NCBI RefSeq assembly: GCF_003050835.1
Contig: NZ_QAOJ01000006.1
Coordinates: 62,001-126,000 of the forward strand
Reading direction: 5' to 3'
Length of the DNA: 64,000 nt
Source of the DNA: Pseudomonas sp. GV071
GTDB taxonomy: Bacteria; Pseudomonadota; Gammaproteobacteria; Pseudomonadales; Pseudomonadaceae
Under the pieces are notes generated by a model. The model did not search any database and was not told where the DNA came from. It saw nothing but the letters and a program-made list of their open reading frames with translations. The translations under genes were made by a program, and so were the position numbers. Below, piece by piece: positions 41,446 through 50,951 of the stretch. Position 1 is the first letter of the stretch, and every line of letters begins with the position of its first letter.

Positions 41446-41605
41446 GCGTTGGATGCTCTTTCATCGCGCGCTTCACCATGTCCTGAATTTCTTGAGCATG
41501 CGAGCGGCGCTTCTGCTCGGCGGCCTGCTCCAGCGGATGAGGCTTTGGCTCAGGAGTAGGCGCGTATTCCGGATGGTCTTCGAAGAAATCTGACCAGTCA
41601 CCCAT
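41438..41605 (-). CDS. Small acidic/basic protein, opposite strand
   Basis: A 55-residue protein starting MGDWSDFFEDHPEYAP, with an acidic N-terminus and a basic C-terminal helix. The ATG at 41605 is preferred over an upstream start that would give a sequence unlike a protein. It forms a two-gene unit with the preceding frame. Confidence 0.5.
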   Translation of the reverse strand: MGDWSDFFEDHPEYAPTPEPKPHPLEQAAEQKRRSHAQEIQDMVKRAMKEHPTRG

Positions 41606-41720
41606 TTCACTTTCCTTGTTTTGGAGGTTGGAGCTCAGAAGTAGAGCGCAGCCTTTCGAAAAACGAAACCCCCATTTATCCAATCAACTGCCGGCACTGG
41701 CCGGCGGTAAGGACGAAGTC

Positions 41721-42407
41721 ATGTCTCAAACTCAGCAAATCGCACTGATCGATACGCCAGCAGTTCAGCCAGTAATTCTGATCGAAGCCACGCCGGTGGT
41801 TCGCGGGGTGCATGGCGAGTGGATTCATCCAGACATGCCCAACTTCGAAGACGAGGACATGGCGCCGGTCTATCAGTGGCTGGCCGAACAGCATCTCATC
41901 GTCACGCAGGTTGCCTTGGATGGCGACGCTCTGCCGGAAGTCTCCGAGCGCTTCTTCAAATCCGGAGACCCTGACTTCAGCTACTGGGAGCCCAGCAAGC
42001 CAACCGGAGACGGCTGGTTCATGCTCTCTATCCACGATACCGAAGATGGCCCGTGCTGCTGGTGGGCGCGGCGATTCAGCCTGCTCGCCCACCTCGAGCG
42101 GCAGATGGTATGGTCGGAAAAAACCTTTGGCCCAGGCGCGCGCACTGCTGGAGTGTGCGACCACATCCGCAAAGAGCTGAAGGAAATCGAGGCGGCGCCA
42201 CACGACATTAGCGAATGGATCGACGTTGCCATTCTGGCCCTGGACGGCGCCTGGCGTGCGGGCGCAACACCGCAGCAGATCGTCAGCGCGCTGGTGGCGA
42301 AGCAGTTGAAGAACGAATCCCGCACCTGGCCGGACTGGCGCACCGCGGATCCAAGCAAGGCCATTGAGCACGACCGCTCTAAGGATGCGCCGGCGGTGAT
42401 GCCATGA
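41721..42407 (+). CDS. DUF550 family protein (dATP/dGTP diphosphohydrolase-like)
   Basis: A 228-residue protein. The C-terminal half has the DUF550 pattern: VCDHIRKELKEIEA, then DISEWIDVAILALDGAWRAG and WPDWRTADP. This family is linked to deoxynucleotide pyrophosphohydrolase activity in some phages. Start at 41721 (MSQTQQ). Confidence 0.78.
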   Translation: MSQTQQIALIDTPAVQPVILIEATPVVRGVHGEWIHPDMPNFEDEDMAPVYQWLAEQHLIVTQVALDGDALPEVSERFFKSGDPDFSYWEPSKPTGDGWFMLSIHDTEDGPCCWWARRFSLLAHLERQMVWSEKTFGPGARTAGVCDHIRKELKEIEAAPHDISEWIDVAILALDGAWRAGATPQQIVSALVAKQLKNESRTWPDWRTADPSKAIEHDRSKDAPAVMP

Positions 42408-42844
42408 GCCGTAGCGGATACAGCGACGATTGCGAAAACTGGAGCTTGATCTGCTGGCGTGGCGCGGTTAACTCGGCGCTGAAGGGAAAGCGGGGGCAGG
42501 CATTTCTTCGCGAACTGGCCGAGGCACTGGATGCGATGCCAGTGAAACGCCTGATCACCGAAGAGCTAAAAGCCGACGGCGAATTCTGCACCCTCGGCGC
42601 TCTCGGTAACGCTCGCGGCTTGGACATGTCCGTGATCGACCCTGACGACACCGAGACGGTTGCATTCAAATTCGGTATCGCACGCGCCATGGCCTGCGAA
42701 ATCGTTTTTGAAAACGACGACTCCTCAAGCGTTCGCATCATCAACGATGACGGGAGTATTGGCTGGCGCCGAGAAAGGCCGGAGGAACGCTGGGTTCGCA
42801 TGCGCAAGTGGGTCGAACGGAACATCAAGCAGGTGGCAGCATGA
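42404..42844 (+). CDS. Hypothetical early phage protein, 146 residues
   Basis: A protein with LICWRGAVNSALKGKRGQAF and a C-terminal WVERNIKQ helix, unrecognised. It overlaps neighbours by 4 nt on both sides. Confidence 0.6.
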   Translation: MSRSGYSDDCENWSLICWRGAVNSALKGKRGQAFLRELAEALDAMPVKRLITEELKADGEFCTLGALGNARGLDMSVIDPDDTETVAFKFGIARAMACEIVFENDDSSSVRIINDDGSIGWRRERPEERWVRMRKWVERNIKQVAA

Positions 42845-42993
42845 CCCATCAACCTAAAGGCGGCATGTGCTGCGCCTGCCAGCACGCCTACCGCAATTGC
42901 AGCAGCCTCCCCTTTAAACAGATGCCGCCCCTGGCCCGCGATGGTGACTGGGTGATTGTTCGCTGTACCGACTTTAAACGGGTGACGCCTTGA
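42841..42993 (+). CDS. Small cysteine-rich protein
   Basis: A 50-residue protein (MTHQPKGGMCCACQ) with CCAC and two further cysteines, a probable zinc site. ATGA-coupled to the upstream gene. Confidence 0.6.
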   Translation: MTHQPKGGMCCACQHAYRNCSSLPFKQMPPLARDGDWVIVRCTDFKRVTP

Positions 42994-43442
42994 GCAAAGC
43001 GCCAATAGAGCCGCAGGACTATCTCTACGGCCCGAAGATCGTGACGATCGAAGACCTTCGGGTCGCCCGCGGAAAGACGCGGCGACCAGCATCATCTTGC
43101 CGCCATCGCCAATTGGTTTACGACGACAACGAGCGCCGTGTCTGGTGCAAAGACTGCGAGCAGGAGGTAGAGCCATTCGACGCCTTTCTGAGCGTCGTCG
43201 GCGTGTTCCAGGGAGCGAAGGCCGACATTGACCAGCGTCGCCGCAAGCTGGCGGAGGTTGAAAGTTTCCAGATCATCAGCCGCGCAGCCAAGGTAATGGA
43301 TCAGGCGTGGCGCCGGAAAGACATGGCGCCGCTGTGCCCTCACTGCATGGTCGCAATTTTCCCTGAAGACGTAGCCGGTGGTGTTGCCCTCGCTGGCAAG
43401 CAGTTCGCCCGAGCCGCACGCGCAAAACCACCGAAGCCCTAA
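42990..43442 (+). CDS. Zinc-ribbon-like phage protein, TTG start
   Basis: A 150-residue protein that starts with TTG in a TTGA overlap with the upstream stop. It has CRHRQLVYDD...CKDCEQEV in the N-terminal third and CPHC near residue 113, so it probably binds zinc. Function unknown. Confidence 0.65.
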   Translation: MSKAPIEPQDYLYGPKIVTIEDLRVARGKTRRPASSCRHRQLVYDDNERRVWCKDCEQEVEPFDAFLSVVGVFQGAKADIDQRRRKLAEVESFQIISRAAKVMDQAWRRKDMAPLCPHCMVAIFPEDVAGGVALAGKQFARAARAKPPKP

Positions 43443-43488
43443 CCCACTCCCCTACAGCCTGCCGGTGATCGGCGGGAGGAGAACCCCT

Positions 43489-43701
43489 ATGCGTAAAGAA
43501 CTGATAAAAATCAGTGAGTTTCGCCGGCGCCGGTGGGGCCAGAACGGCACCCCGCCCTGCTCCCAGGCCATCCGGAACTACATCCGAAACGGCCAGATCC
43601 CCGGCGAGCAAATTGGCAAACTCTGGTATATCGACTGGGCCGCCTTCCAACAGGCCGGCGGCAATGACTTGGTCGCGATGGTATTGAAAGGAGCTGCATG
43701 A
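43489..43701 (+). CDS. Excisionase-like DNA-binding protein
   Basis: A 70-residue protein (MRKELIKISEFRRRRWG) with a winged-helix pattern (AIRNYIRNGQIPGEQIGK), typical of phage excisionases. It lies directly before the integrase gene and overlaps it by 4 nt. It should steer recombination toward excision. Confidence 0.78.
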   Translation: MRKELIKISEFRRRRWGQNGTPPCSQAIRNYIRNGQIPGEQIGKLWYIDWAAFQQAGGNDLVAMVLKGAA

Positions 43702-44816
43702 TGTCCCCACGGCCGCGCAACAAGTCGAACAAGGGGCTGCCACAGAACCTCTACTTCGACGACCGCCGGAGCACTTACCGTTATCGGCGGCCCACGGATG
43801 GCAAGTGGTTTCAGTTCGGCGTCGACCGCCTGAAAGCCATCGACGCGGCCAAGCAGCTGAACCTGGCATTTATGAAAGGCGCTGACCTGGTTGGCGCAGT
43901 GTTGGGCGAGTCTTCCGAATCGTTCGGGTCATTCCTCGACGACTACGAAAAGGACGTCTTGCCGCCGCGCGAACTGTCGAAAGGCACGCTGGCCTTGTAC
44001 GGCGTGCACTACCGGCGGTTTCGCCGTGAGTTCGCCGGCAAGGCCATGGACCAGATCACCATTCGCATGGTCGCAGCGATGCTAGACCCGCTCACCCCGC
44101 GCACGGCCAACCAGTGTCGGGCGCTGCTTGTGGACATTTTCAACCACGCCGTGGCCAAAGGCCTATGTCCGGACAACCCGGCGTCCAGCACCATCGGACG
44201 CATCGAGAAGAAAAAGCGGAAGCGCCACACCGTCGAGGGACTGAAAGCCATCCGCGAACACTCGCCGGCCTGGCTGCAGAACGCCATCGACCTGGCGCTG
44301 ATCACCGCGCAGCGGCGCACCGACATCCTGGACATGAAGTTCGAAGGTGTTCGGGACGGCCACCTCTACGTGGTCCAGAAGAAAACGGCCAAGGCCAGCG
44401 ACGCGGCGTGGATTCGCTTCAAGGTCACCCCCGAGCTGCAGGCCGTCATCAGCCGCTGCCGCGACGACACGGTGTCGCCGTACCTGGTGCACCGGAAACC
44501 CGATCGCAGAAAGCAGAAACAGGCGGAAGCCAAGGAGCATTGGACCAAAGTGGAAGAGCGGTACCTGACTCGGGCATTCAAAGACGCGCGGGAGGCTGCC
44601 GATTGCTACAAGGGATGGGCTGACGAGGAGATGCCGGGCTTCCACGAAGTGCGTGCACTGTCGCTGCACCTGTACAAGAAAGCCGGTAAGGATGGGCAGA
44701 AGATCGCCGGGCATGCCAGCGAGGAGATGACCAGAAACTACCAACGCGATCACGCGGAGGTGGTGTGGTCTGAGGCGGTTCCGGACTTGGATATCAGCGA
44801 AATCGTCAGTCTTTAA
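43698..44816 (+). CDS. int: Tyrosine-family phage integrase
   Basis: A 372-residue integrase. The catalytic residues of the family are visible: Arg in AQRRTD, Lys in QKKTAKAS, HxxR in HEVRALS, His in GHASEEM and the nucleophile Tyr in MTRNYQRD. The N-terminal DRRSTYRYRRPTDGK segment fits an arm-binding domain. It is the last plus-strand gene and converges on the HEPN-like gene at the tRNA-Pro end. Confidence 0.95.
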   Translation: MMSPRPRNKSNKGLPQNLYFDDRRSTYRYRRPTDGKWFQFGVDRLKAIDAAKQLNLAFMKGADLVGAVLGESSESFGSFLDDYEKDVLPPRELSKGTLALYGVHYRRFRREFAGKAMDQITIRMVAAMLDPLTPRTANQCRALLVDIFNHAVAKGLCPDNPASSTIGRIEKKKRKRHTVEGLKAIREHSPAWLQNAIDLALITAQRRTDILDMKFEGVRDGHLYVVQKKTAKASDAAWIRFKVTPELQAVISRCRDDTVSPYLVHRKPDRRKQKQAEAKEHWTKVEERYLTRAFKDAREAADCYKGWADEEMPGFHEVRALSLHLYKKAGKDGQKIAGHASEEMTRNYQRDHAEVVWSEAVPDLDISEIVSL

Positions 44817-45307
44817 GACTTCCGGGGAATATCTCGGAAATCTTCGCCTGCATTATGCGTGACCCCGATTTGCAAGATCGCGCTGAACGTCGCCAGGATG
44901 AAAGACAAACAGCCTGCAAGGTTCACGTGTTCATACTTGCTTAGGACTTTAATCGTAGAAATCACGGACTCCTGCAAGCCCTCTAGCTTTTGGGAGTCGG
45001 GCTCGAGGGCATGCGCCATTAGGTTTCTAAGGCGATTAATTTTCCCCGTGATAGCCCAAAGCTCTGAGTACCGCCCAAGCTTTATGTCGGCAGGATACAG
45101 CGCGTGGGAAAGATCCAAAATCTGGGCAAAGGTAAATCGACAGTCGGACAAATGCTTGGGCTGCGGAACGATCGCCGAACAAAAATCCCTAAGCATTTCT
45201 TCGAGCAGCAAGTGGCCTTTGAGGATGAGACTGATGTCATCCATCTCGGACGCAAAATGCTTGTTGTAGCGCGCGTCAGCTTTTTGGCTGAACTCAATGT
45301 TGACCAT
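44813..45307 (-). CDS. HEPN-like protein at the attachment end
   Basis: A 164-residue AT-rich helical protein with RNLMAH (RN-x3-AH, fitting the HEPN RNase R-x4-6-H motif) near residue 92 in KINRLRNLMAHALEP. The N-terminal LKGHLLLEEMLRDFCSAI is also typical of HEPN bundles. Translation from 45307 is preferred; an upstream frame would run into the tRNA. It overlaps the int stop. A single gene next to an attachment site suggests a moron with possible toxin or RNase activity. Confidence 0.65.
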   Translation of the reverse strand: MVNIEFSQKADARYNKHFASEMDDISLILKGHLLLEEMLRDFCSAIVPQPKHLSDCRFTFAQILDLSHALYPADIKLGRYSELWAITGKINRLRNLMAHALEPDSQKLEGLQESVISTIKVLSKYEHVNLAGCLSFILATFSAILQIGVTHNAGEDFRDIPRKS

Positions 45308-45332
45308 TGCTCTGTCCGTAGAACATTTATTT

Positions 45333-45362
45333 TGCGCGCATTTTGCGCCAGTTTTGCGCAAG
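45333..45362 (+). repeat. Triple TTTTGCGC repeat near the integrase end
   Basis: Three copies of TTTTGCGC lie within about 30 nt, 10-11 nt apart (45330-45360). They may be integrase arm sites, which I infer from location. The last copy extends to GTTTTGCGCAAG (45351-45362), which also occurs at 64-75. Confidence 0.45.
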
Positions 45363-45374
45363 CCGGAAACGAAA

Positions 45375-45413
45375 AAGGGGACCAGCACTGTAAGTGACTG
45401 ATCCCCTTTAGAA
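45375..45413 (-). terminator. Intrinsic terminator downstream of tRNA-Pro
   Basis: On the minus strand AAAGGGGATCAG pairs with CTGGTCCCCTTT around an inner CACT/AGTG stem, followed by T residues. It closes the tRNA-Pro transcript. Confidence 0.8.
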
Positions 45414-45417
45414 AATA

Positions 45418-45494
45418 TGGTCGGGACGGAGTGATTCGAACACTCGACCCCTAGCACCCCATGCTAGTGCGCTACCGGACTGCGCTACGCCCCG
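45418..45494 (-). tRNA. tRNA-Pro (anticodon GGG)
   Basis: A 77-nt tRNA with encoded CCA. The anticodon loop reads ATGGGGT between the CTAGC and GCTAG stem arms, so the anticodon is GGG. The acceptor arms CGGGGCG and CGTCCCG pair. It lies next to the integrase end of the prophage and is a plausible attachment target, although no duplicated tRNA 3' end is present in the window. Confidence 0.95.
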
Positions 45495-45586
45495 ACGGTA
45501 CATCTGAAACGCTTCCCAACAGCTCGAAAGCGGATCGGACTATACATTAAGCTTTTGAAAAGTGGAAGTTTTTCGAAAGCGAAGTG

Positions 45587-45943
45587 TTACTTGCGCAACA
45601 CCAGTAGAACCTCTTCCAGCTCGGCAATCATCTGCCGAATGAGCTGTTTGTATTGCGTGGTGTCGTCTTTGGCTTCGTCCCCCGACAGGCGCTGGCGAGC
45701 GCCGCCGATGGTGAAGCCTTGATCGTAAAGGAGGGCTCGGATCTGCCGAATCATCAGCACATCCTGACGTTGGTAGTACCGACGGTTGCCGCGCCGTTTT
45801 ACCGGGTTCAGCTGGGTAAATTCCTGCTCCCAATAACGCAGCACGTGCGGCTTCACCGCACACAGCTCGCTTACTTCACCGATGGTGAAGTAACGCTTAC
45901 CGGGTATGGGCGGTAACTCGTCGTTATGACTTGGTTCCAGCAT
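45587..45943 (-). CDS. MerR-family transcriptional regulator
   Basis: A 118-residue protein with the MerR winged helix at residues 17-60 ([37 protein letters not shown]) and a short coiled-coil end. It overlaps ihfA by 20 nt. The same gene pair is common in Pseudomonas; its targets are not clear. Confidence 0.9.
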   Translation of the reverse strand: MLEPSHNDELPPIPGKRYFTIGEVSELCAVKPHVLRYWEQEFTQLNPVKRRGNRRYYQRQDVLMIRQIRALLYDQGFTIGGARQRLSGDEAKDDTTQYKQLIRQMIAELEEVLLVLRK

Positions 45944-46226
45944 AAGCCTCAACTCTGGCTTTTAGTTTTTGCCCGGGGCGGAAGGTAACCACGCGTCGTG
46001 CCGTGATTGGAATTTCTTCCCCTGTCTTGGGGTTTCTGCCAGGCCGCTGACGCTTGTCGCGCAGATCGAAATTGCCGAAACCGGACAATTTCACCTGCTC
46101 ATTCAGCTCCAGAGCCTGACGGATTTCCTCAAAGAACAGTTCCACCAATTCCTTGGCTTCCCGTTTATTCAGGCCTAGCTCTTCGTACAGACGTTCGGCC
46201 ATTTCAGCTTTCGTCAGAGCCCCCAT
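45924..46226 (-). CDS. ihfA: Integration host factor alpha subunit
   Basis: A 100-residue DNA-bending protein. [20 protein letters not shown] and the arm segment [18 protein letters not shown] with [12 protein letters not shown] are standard. It pairs with IhfB and bends DNA at promoters, at phage attachment sites and origins. It lies 3 nt downstream of pheT. Confidence 0.96.
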   Translation of the reverse strand: MGALTKAEMAERLYEELGLNKREAKELVELFFEEIRQALELNEQVKLSGFGNFDLRDKRQRPGRNPKTGEEIPITARRVVTFRPGQKLKARVEAYAGTKS

Positions 46227-46229
46227 ACG

Positions 46230-48608
46230 CTACTTCCTTAACGTGGCGTTGAACCTTTCTTCAAGCGAGGTAAGGATATTCTGCGTTGTAGTACTCACCT
46301 CTTCGTCATTAAGAGTGCGCGATGGATGTTGCCAGGTCAAGCCAACGGCCAAGCTTTTTCTATGCGGATCAATACCTTTACCGTGATACACATCAAATAG
46401 CTTGAGGTCCGTCAGATACTCGCCCGCCGCGTCACGGATCCCGCCGAGTACCACATCGGCAGCAATGCTTTGGTCAACCAGCAATGCCAGGTCGCGGCGC
46501 ACTTCCGGGAAGCGCGAAAGCTCGTGGAACTTAGGCAACAGACCGAGGGCAACTTCGGCCAAGACCAGCTCGAAGAGGAACAGCGGCTGATCAATACCTA
46601 AGGTTTTCGCCAGCTCAGGGTGAATGGCACCGACATAACCAACCAGCTGACCATCACGCTCAACCCGAGCGGTCTGACCTGGATGCAGCGCGGGGTGTTC
46701 GCCAGCAACAAAACTGAACGCGCTTTGCGCACCGGAGAAGCCCAGAAGCGCTTCAACGTCGGCTTTGGCATCGTAGAAATCGACGGTTTCGCGACCATGC
46801 GCCCAGCCTTCAGCCAAACGCGAACCGCAAATCACGCCGGCGAGCATCGCCTCCTGTTTCAGCCCTTCAAGCTGACCAACAAAACGCAGGCCGCTTTCAA
46901 ACAGGCGTACGCGGGTTTGCTGGCGGTTCAGGTTGTGCTGAACGGCTTTGACCAGACCTGGCCACAACGAAGAACGCATCGCTGCCATATCCGAGGAAAT
47001 CGGGTTGGCCAGCATCAGCGGCTCGACGCCAGGGGTGAACAAGGCGAACAACTGAGGATCGATGAAGCTGTAAGTGATCGCTTCCTGGTAACCGCGGGCA
47101 ACCAGCAGCCGACGCAACGCTGGCAGTTCGGCACGCGCCTCTGCCTTGGGCTGAGGCGCCAGGCGCGCTTGCGGGTAACGAACCGGCAAGCGGTTGTAGC
47201 CGTAGAGACGGCCTAGCTCCTCGATCAAGTCGACTTCAAGGCTGATGTCGAAACGATGACTTGGCACTACAACTTGCCACTGGCCTTGTGCCTCAGCGCT
47301 CACCTGCAAGCCCAACGCAGTCAGCAAGCGCTCGATTTCGCCAGCGTCCATTTCCATGCCAAGCATTTGATTGATGCGCTCGGCACGCAGGGTGATGGAC
47401 GGGGTCGCTGGCAGATCGGTGGCGCTGGCCACTTCAATGATAGGACCAGGCTCACCACCAACGATTTCCAGCAGCAAACCGGTTGCCCGCTCCATCGCCT
47501 CGCGGGCCAGGTTCCAGTCAACGCCGCGCTCGAAACGATGCGAGGCGTCGGTGTGCAGGCCATACGAACGGGCCTTACCGGCTACGGCGATGGTGTCGAA
47601 GAAGGCACTTTCCAGGAACAAATCGCGAGTGCCGGCGGCCACGCCGCTGTGCTCGCCGCCCATCACGCCGGCAATTGCCAAAGCGCGCTGGTGGTCAGCG
47701 ATAACCAGGGTGTCAGCGCGCAGCGCTACTTCCTGGCCATCCAGCAGAACCAGCTTCTCGCCCTCTTCCGCCATACGTACACGGATGCCGCCATTGATCT
47801 CATTGAGATCGAAGGCATGCAGCGGCTGACCGAGCTCGAGCATCACGTAGTTGGTGATATCCACAGCAGCGTCGATGCTGCGAACGTCAGAGCGACGCAG
47901 GCGTTCAACCATCCACAGCGGGGTCGGCTTGCTCAGGTCGACATTACGAATCACCCGACCGAGATAACGCGGGCAGGCTTTGCTGGCGGAAACATCAACT
48001 GGGATCACCTGATCGTGAACAGCTGGAACCACAGCCACCGCAGGGCGGCTGACAGGCGCGGCGTAAAGCGCCCCTACCTCTCGGGCCAGACCAGCCAGCG
48101 ACAAACAGTCACCACGGTTGGGGGTAAGGTCTACTTCAATGCTGGCGTCGTCCAAGCCCAGGTAGGCGCGTAGGTCCTGGCCGACAGGAGCGTCCGCTGC
48201 CAACTCCATCAAGCCGCTGCTTTCATCGCTGATCTGCAGCTCGGAAGCCGAGCACAGCATGCCGCTGGACTCGACGCCGCGAAGCTTGGCTTTCTTGATT
48301 TTGAAGTCATCCGACAACTCGGCGCCGATCATGGCGAACGGCACTTTCAGGCCGGGACGCACATTGGGTGCGCCGCAAACGACCTGGAAGGTCTCCGCGC
48401 CATTACTCACTTGGCAGACACGCAGCTTGTCAGCGTCCGGATGCTGTTCGGTGCTCAGCACCTCACCAACCACGACCCCGCTGAACACGCCGGCGACCAA
48501 CGCAACGCTGTCGACCTCAAGACCGGCCATGGACAAACGCGCCACCAACTCATCACGGGAAACCGAAGGGTTTACCCAACTACGCAGCCATTGTTCGCTG
48601 AATTTCAT
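46230..48608 (-). CDS. pheT: Phenylalanyl-tRNA synthetase beta subunit
   Basis: A 792-residue subunit that, with PheS, charges tRNA-Phe and carries the editing function. The N-terminal EMAP/tRNA-binding-like region, the B3/B4 editing domain (near residues 205-390) and the C-terminal anticodon-binding fold (WQHPSRTLNDEEV end) are present. It follows pheS by 38 nt. Confidence 0.96.
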   Translation of the reverse strand: MKFSEQWLRSWVNPSVSRDELVARLSMAGLEVDSVALVAGVFSGVVVGEVLSTEQHPDADKLRVCQVSNGAETFQVVCGAPNVRPGLKVPFAMIGAELSDDFKIKKAKLRGVESSGMLCSASELQISDESSGLMELAADAPVGQDLRAYLGLDDASIEVDLTPNRGDCLSLAGLAREVGALYAAPVSRPAVAVVPAVHDQVIPVDVSASKACPRYLGRVIRNVDLSKPTPLWMVERLRRSDVRSIDAAVDITNYVMLELGQPLHAFDLNEINGGIRVRMAEEGEKLVLLDGQEVALRADTLVIADHQRALAIAGVMGGEHSGVAAGTRDLFLESAFFDTIAVAGKARSYGLHTDASHRFERGVDWNLAREAMERATGLLLEIVGGEPGPIIEVASATDLPATPSITLRAERINQMLGMEMDAGEIERLLTALGLQVSAEAQGQWQVVVPSHRFDISLEVDLIEELGRLYGYNRLPVRYPQARLAPQPKAEARAELPALRRLLVARGYQEAITYSFIDPQLFALFTPGVEPLMLANPISSDMAAMRSSLWPGLVKAVQHNLNRQQTRVRLFESGLRFVGQLEGLKQEAMLAGVICGSRLAEGWAHGRETVDFYDAKADVEALLGFSGAQSAFSFVAGEHPALHPGQTARVERDGQLVGYVGAIHPELAKTLGIDQPLFLFELVLAEVALGLLPKFHELSRFPEVRRDLALLVDQSIAADVVLGGIRDAAGEYLTDLKLFDVYHGKGIDPHRKSLAVGLTWQHPSRTLNDEEVSTTTQNILTSLEERFNATLRK

Positions 48609-48646
48609 TCTGTTCTTCTCCTAGAAAACGTTAACAGGCAAGCGAC

Positions 48647-49663
<1,017 letters not shown>

Positions 49664-49682
49664 TTACAGACTCCAGATACGA

Positions 49683-49716
49683 AATAGGGGAAGAGCTCGA
49701 AGGCTCTTCCCCTATT
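49683..49716 (-). terminator. Strong hairpin between rplT and pheS
   Basis: A perfect 14-bp stem (AATAGGGGAAGAGC and GCTCTTCCCCTATT) sits between rplT and pheS, without a clear T run beyond the stem. A leader attenuator or partial terminator is possible; the exact role is unclear. Confidence 0.5.
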
Positions 49717-49758
49717 GGTGACGTTTAGCACCGGGCGAGCCCGGTGATTGTCGGGGAC

Positions 49759-50115
49759 TTAAGCCAGAACGGCTTTCGCTTTCTCGACAATCGCAGCAAA
49801 CGCCGCTTTTTCGTTCACTGCCAGATCAGCCAGAACCTTACGGTCGATCTCGATCGCTGCCTTTTTCAAGCCAGCGATGAAACGGCTGTAGGACAAACCG
49901 TTGATGCGGGCGCCAGCGTTGATACGGGCGATCCACAGAGCACGGAATTGACGTTTTTTCTGACGACGGTCGCGGTAGGCGTATTGGCCTGCCTTGATTA
50001 CCGCTTGTTTGGCAACGCGGAACACGCGCGAACGTGCACCATAGTAGCCTTTAGCGAGTTTCAGAATTTTTTTGTGACGACGGCGAGCAACAACGCCACG
50101 CTTAACACGAGCCAT
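49759..50115 (-). CDS. rplT: 50S ribosomal protein L20
   Basis: A 118-residue ribosomal protein ([20 protein letters not shown]), needed early in 50S assembly. It follows rpmI in the standard infC-rpmI-rplT operon. Confidence 0.97.
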   Translation of the reverse strand: MARVKRGVVARRRHKKILKLAKGYYGARSRVFRVAKQAVIKAGQYAYRDRRQKKRQFRALWIARINAGARINGLSYSRFIAGLKKAAIEIDRKVLADLAVNEKAAFAAIVEKAKAVLA

Positions 50116-50144
50116 GAGTAACTTCCTCTAATTCTTGACCGAAA

Positions 50145-50339
50145 TTAACGAACGCGCAGCATGCGCGCGACCTTTGCCACGTCAGACGGATGCACCATGG
50201 TGCTGCCGCGCAGATGACGCTTACGCTTGGTCGACATTTTGGTCAGGATGTGGCTCTTGAAAGCGTGCTTGTGCTTGAAACCGGTAGCGGTTTTCAAGAA
50301 ACGTTTAGCTGCACCGCTTTTGGTTTTCATTTTTGGCAT
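50145..50339 (-). CDS. rpmI: 50S ribosomal protein L35
   Basis: A 64-residue basic protein ([20 protein letters not shown]) between infC and rplT. Confidence 0.96.
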   Translation of the reverse strand: MPKMKTKSGAAKRFLKTATGFKHKHAFKSHILTKMSTKRKRHLRGSTMVHPSDVAKVARMLRVR

Positions 50340-50399
50340 GTTCGGATACTCCGCATTCAGTTGATAAACATAACCGCAAGGCCTGCCGTGCCCTGGTGG

Positions 50400-50951
50400 T
50401 TATTTCTTCTTTTTGGGGGCGATGACCATGATAAGTTGGCGTCCTTCCATCTTCGGGTGCTGTTCAACGGTGCCGTATTCAGCAAGGTCACCTTCAACCC
50501 GCTTCAACAACTCCATGCCCAGCTCCTGATGCGCCATCTCACGGCCGCGGAATCGCAAAGAAACCTTGGCCCTGTCCCCATCACTAAGGAAACGTACCAG
50601 GTTGCGTAGTTTTACCTGGTAATCCCCTTCTTCCGTCCCTGGACGAAACTTGATTTCTTTAACCTGAACCTGTTTCTGGTTCTTCTTCGCTGCGGCAATC
50701 TGCTTCTTCTTTTCGAAGATCGACTTGCCGTAATCCATTACGCGGCAGACCGGTGGAACCGCATCAGCGGAAATCTCTACCAGGTCCAGCTTGGATTCTT
50801 CAGCGATTCTAAGCGCTTCATCAATCGAGACGATGCCAATTTGCTCGCCGTCAGCGCCAATTAACCGAACCTCGCGTGCCGAGATATTCTCGTTGATCGG
50901 GGCTTTCGGTGCAGCTCGTTTATCTTGTCTCATTTCACGCTTAATAATAAT
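50400..50951 (-). CDS. infC: Translation initiation factor IF-3
   Basis: A 183-residue initiation factor. The usual rare ATT start is inferred: the sequence upstream of the first ATG reads ATT ATT ATT AAG CGT GAA ATG with GGAG just before it, giving the start at 50951. The ATT overlaps the last base of the thrS stop. [12 protein letters not shown] and the C-terminal [13 protein letters not shown] are family hallmarks. Confidence 0.95.
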   Translation of the reverse strand: MIIKREMRQDKRAAPKAPINENISAREVRLIGADGEQIGIVSIDEALRIAEESKLDLVEISADAVPPVCRVMDYGKSIFEKKKQIAAAKKNQKQVQVKEIKFRPGTEEGDYQVKLRNLVRFLSDGDRAKVSLRFRGREMAHQELGMELLKRVEGDLAEYGTVEQHPKMEGRQLIMVIAPKKKK

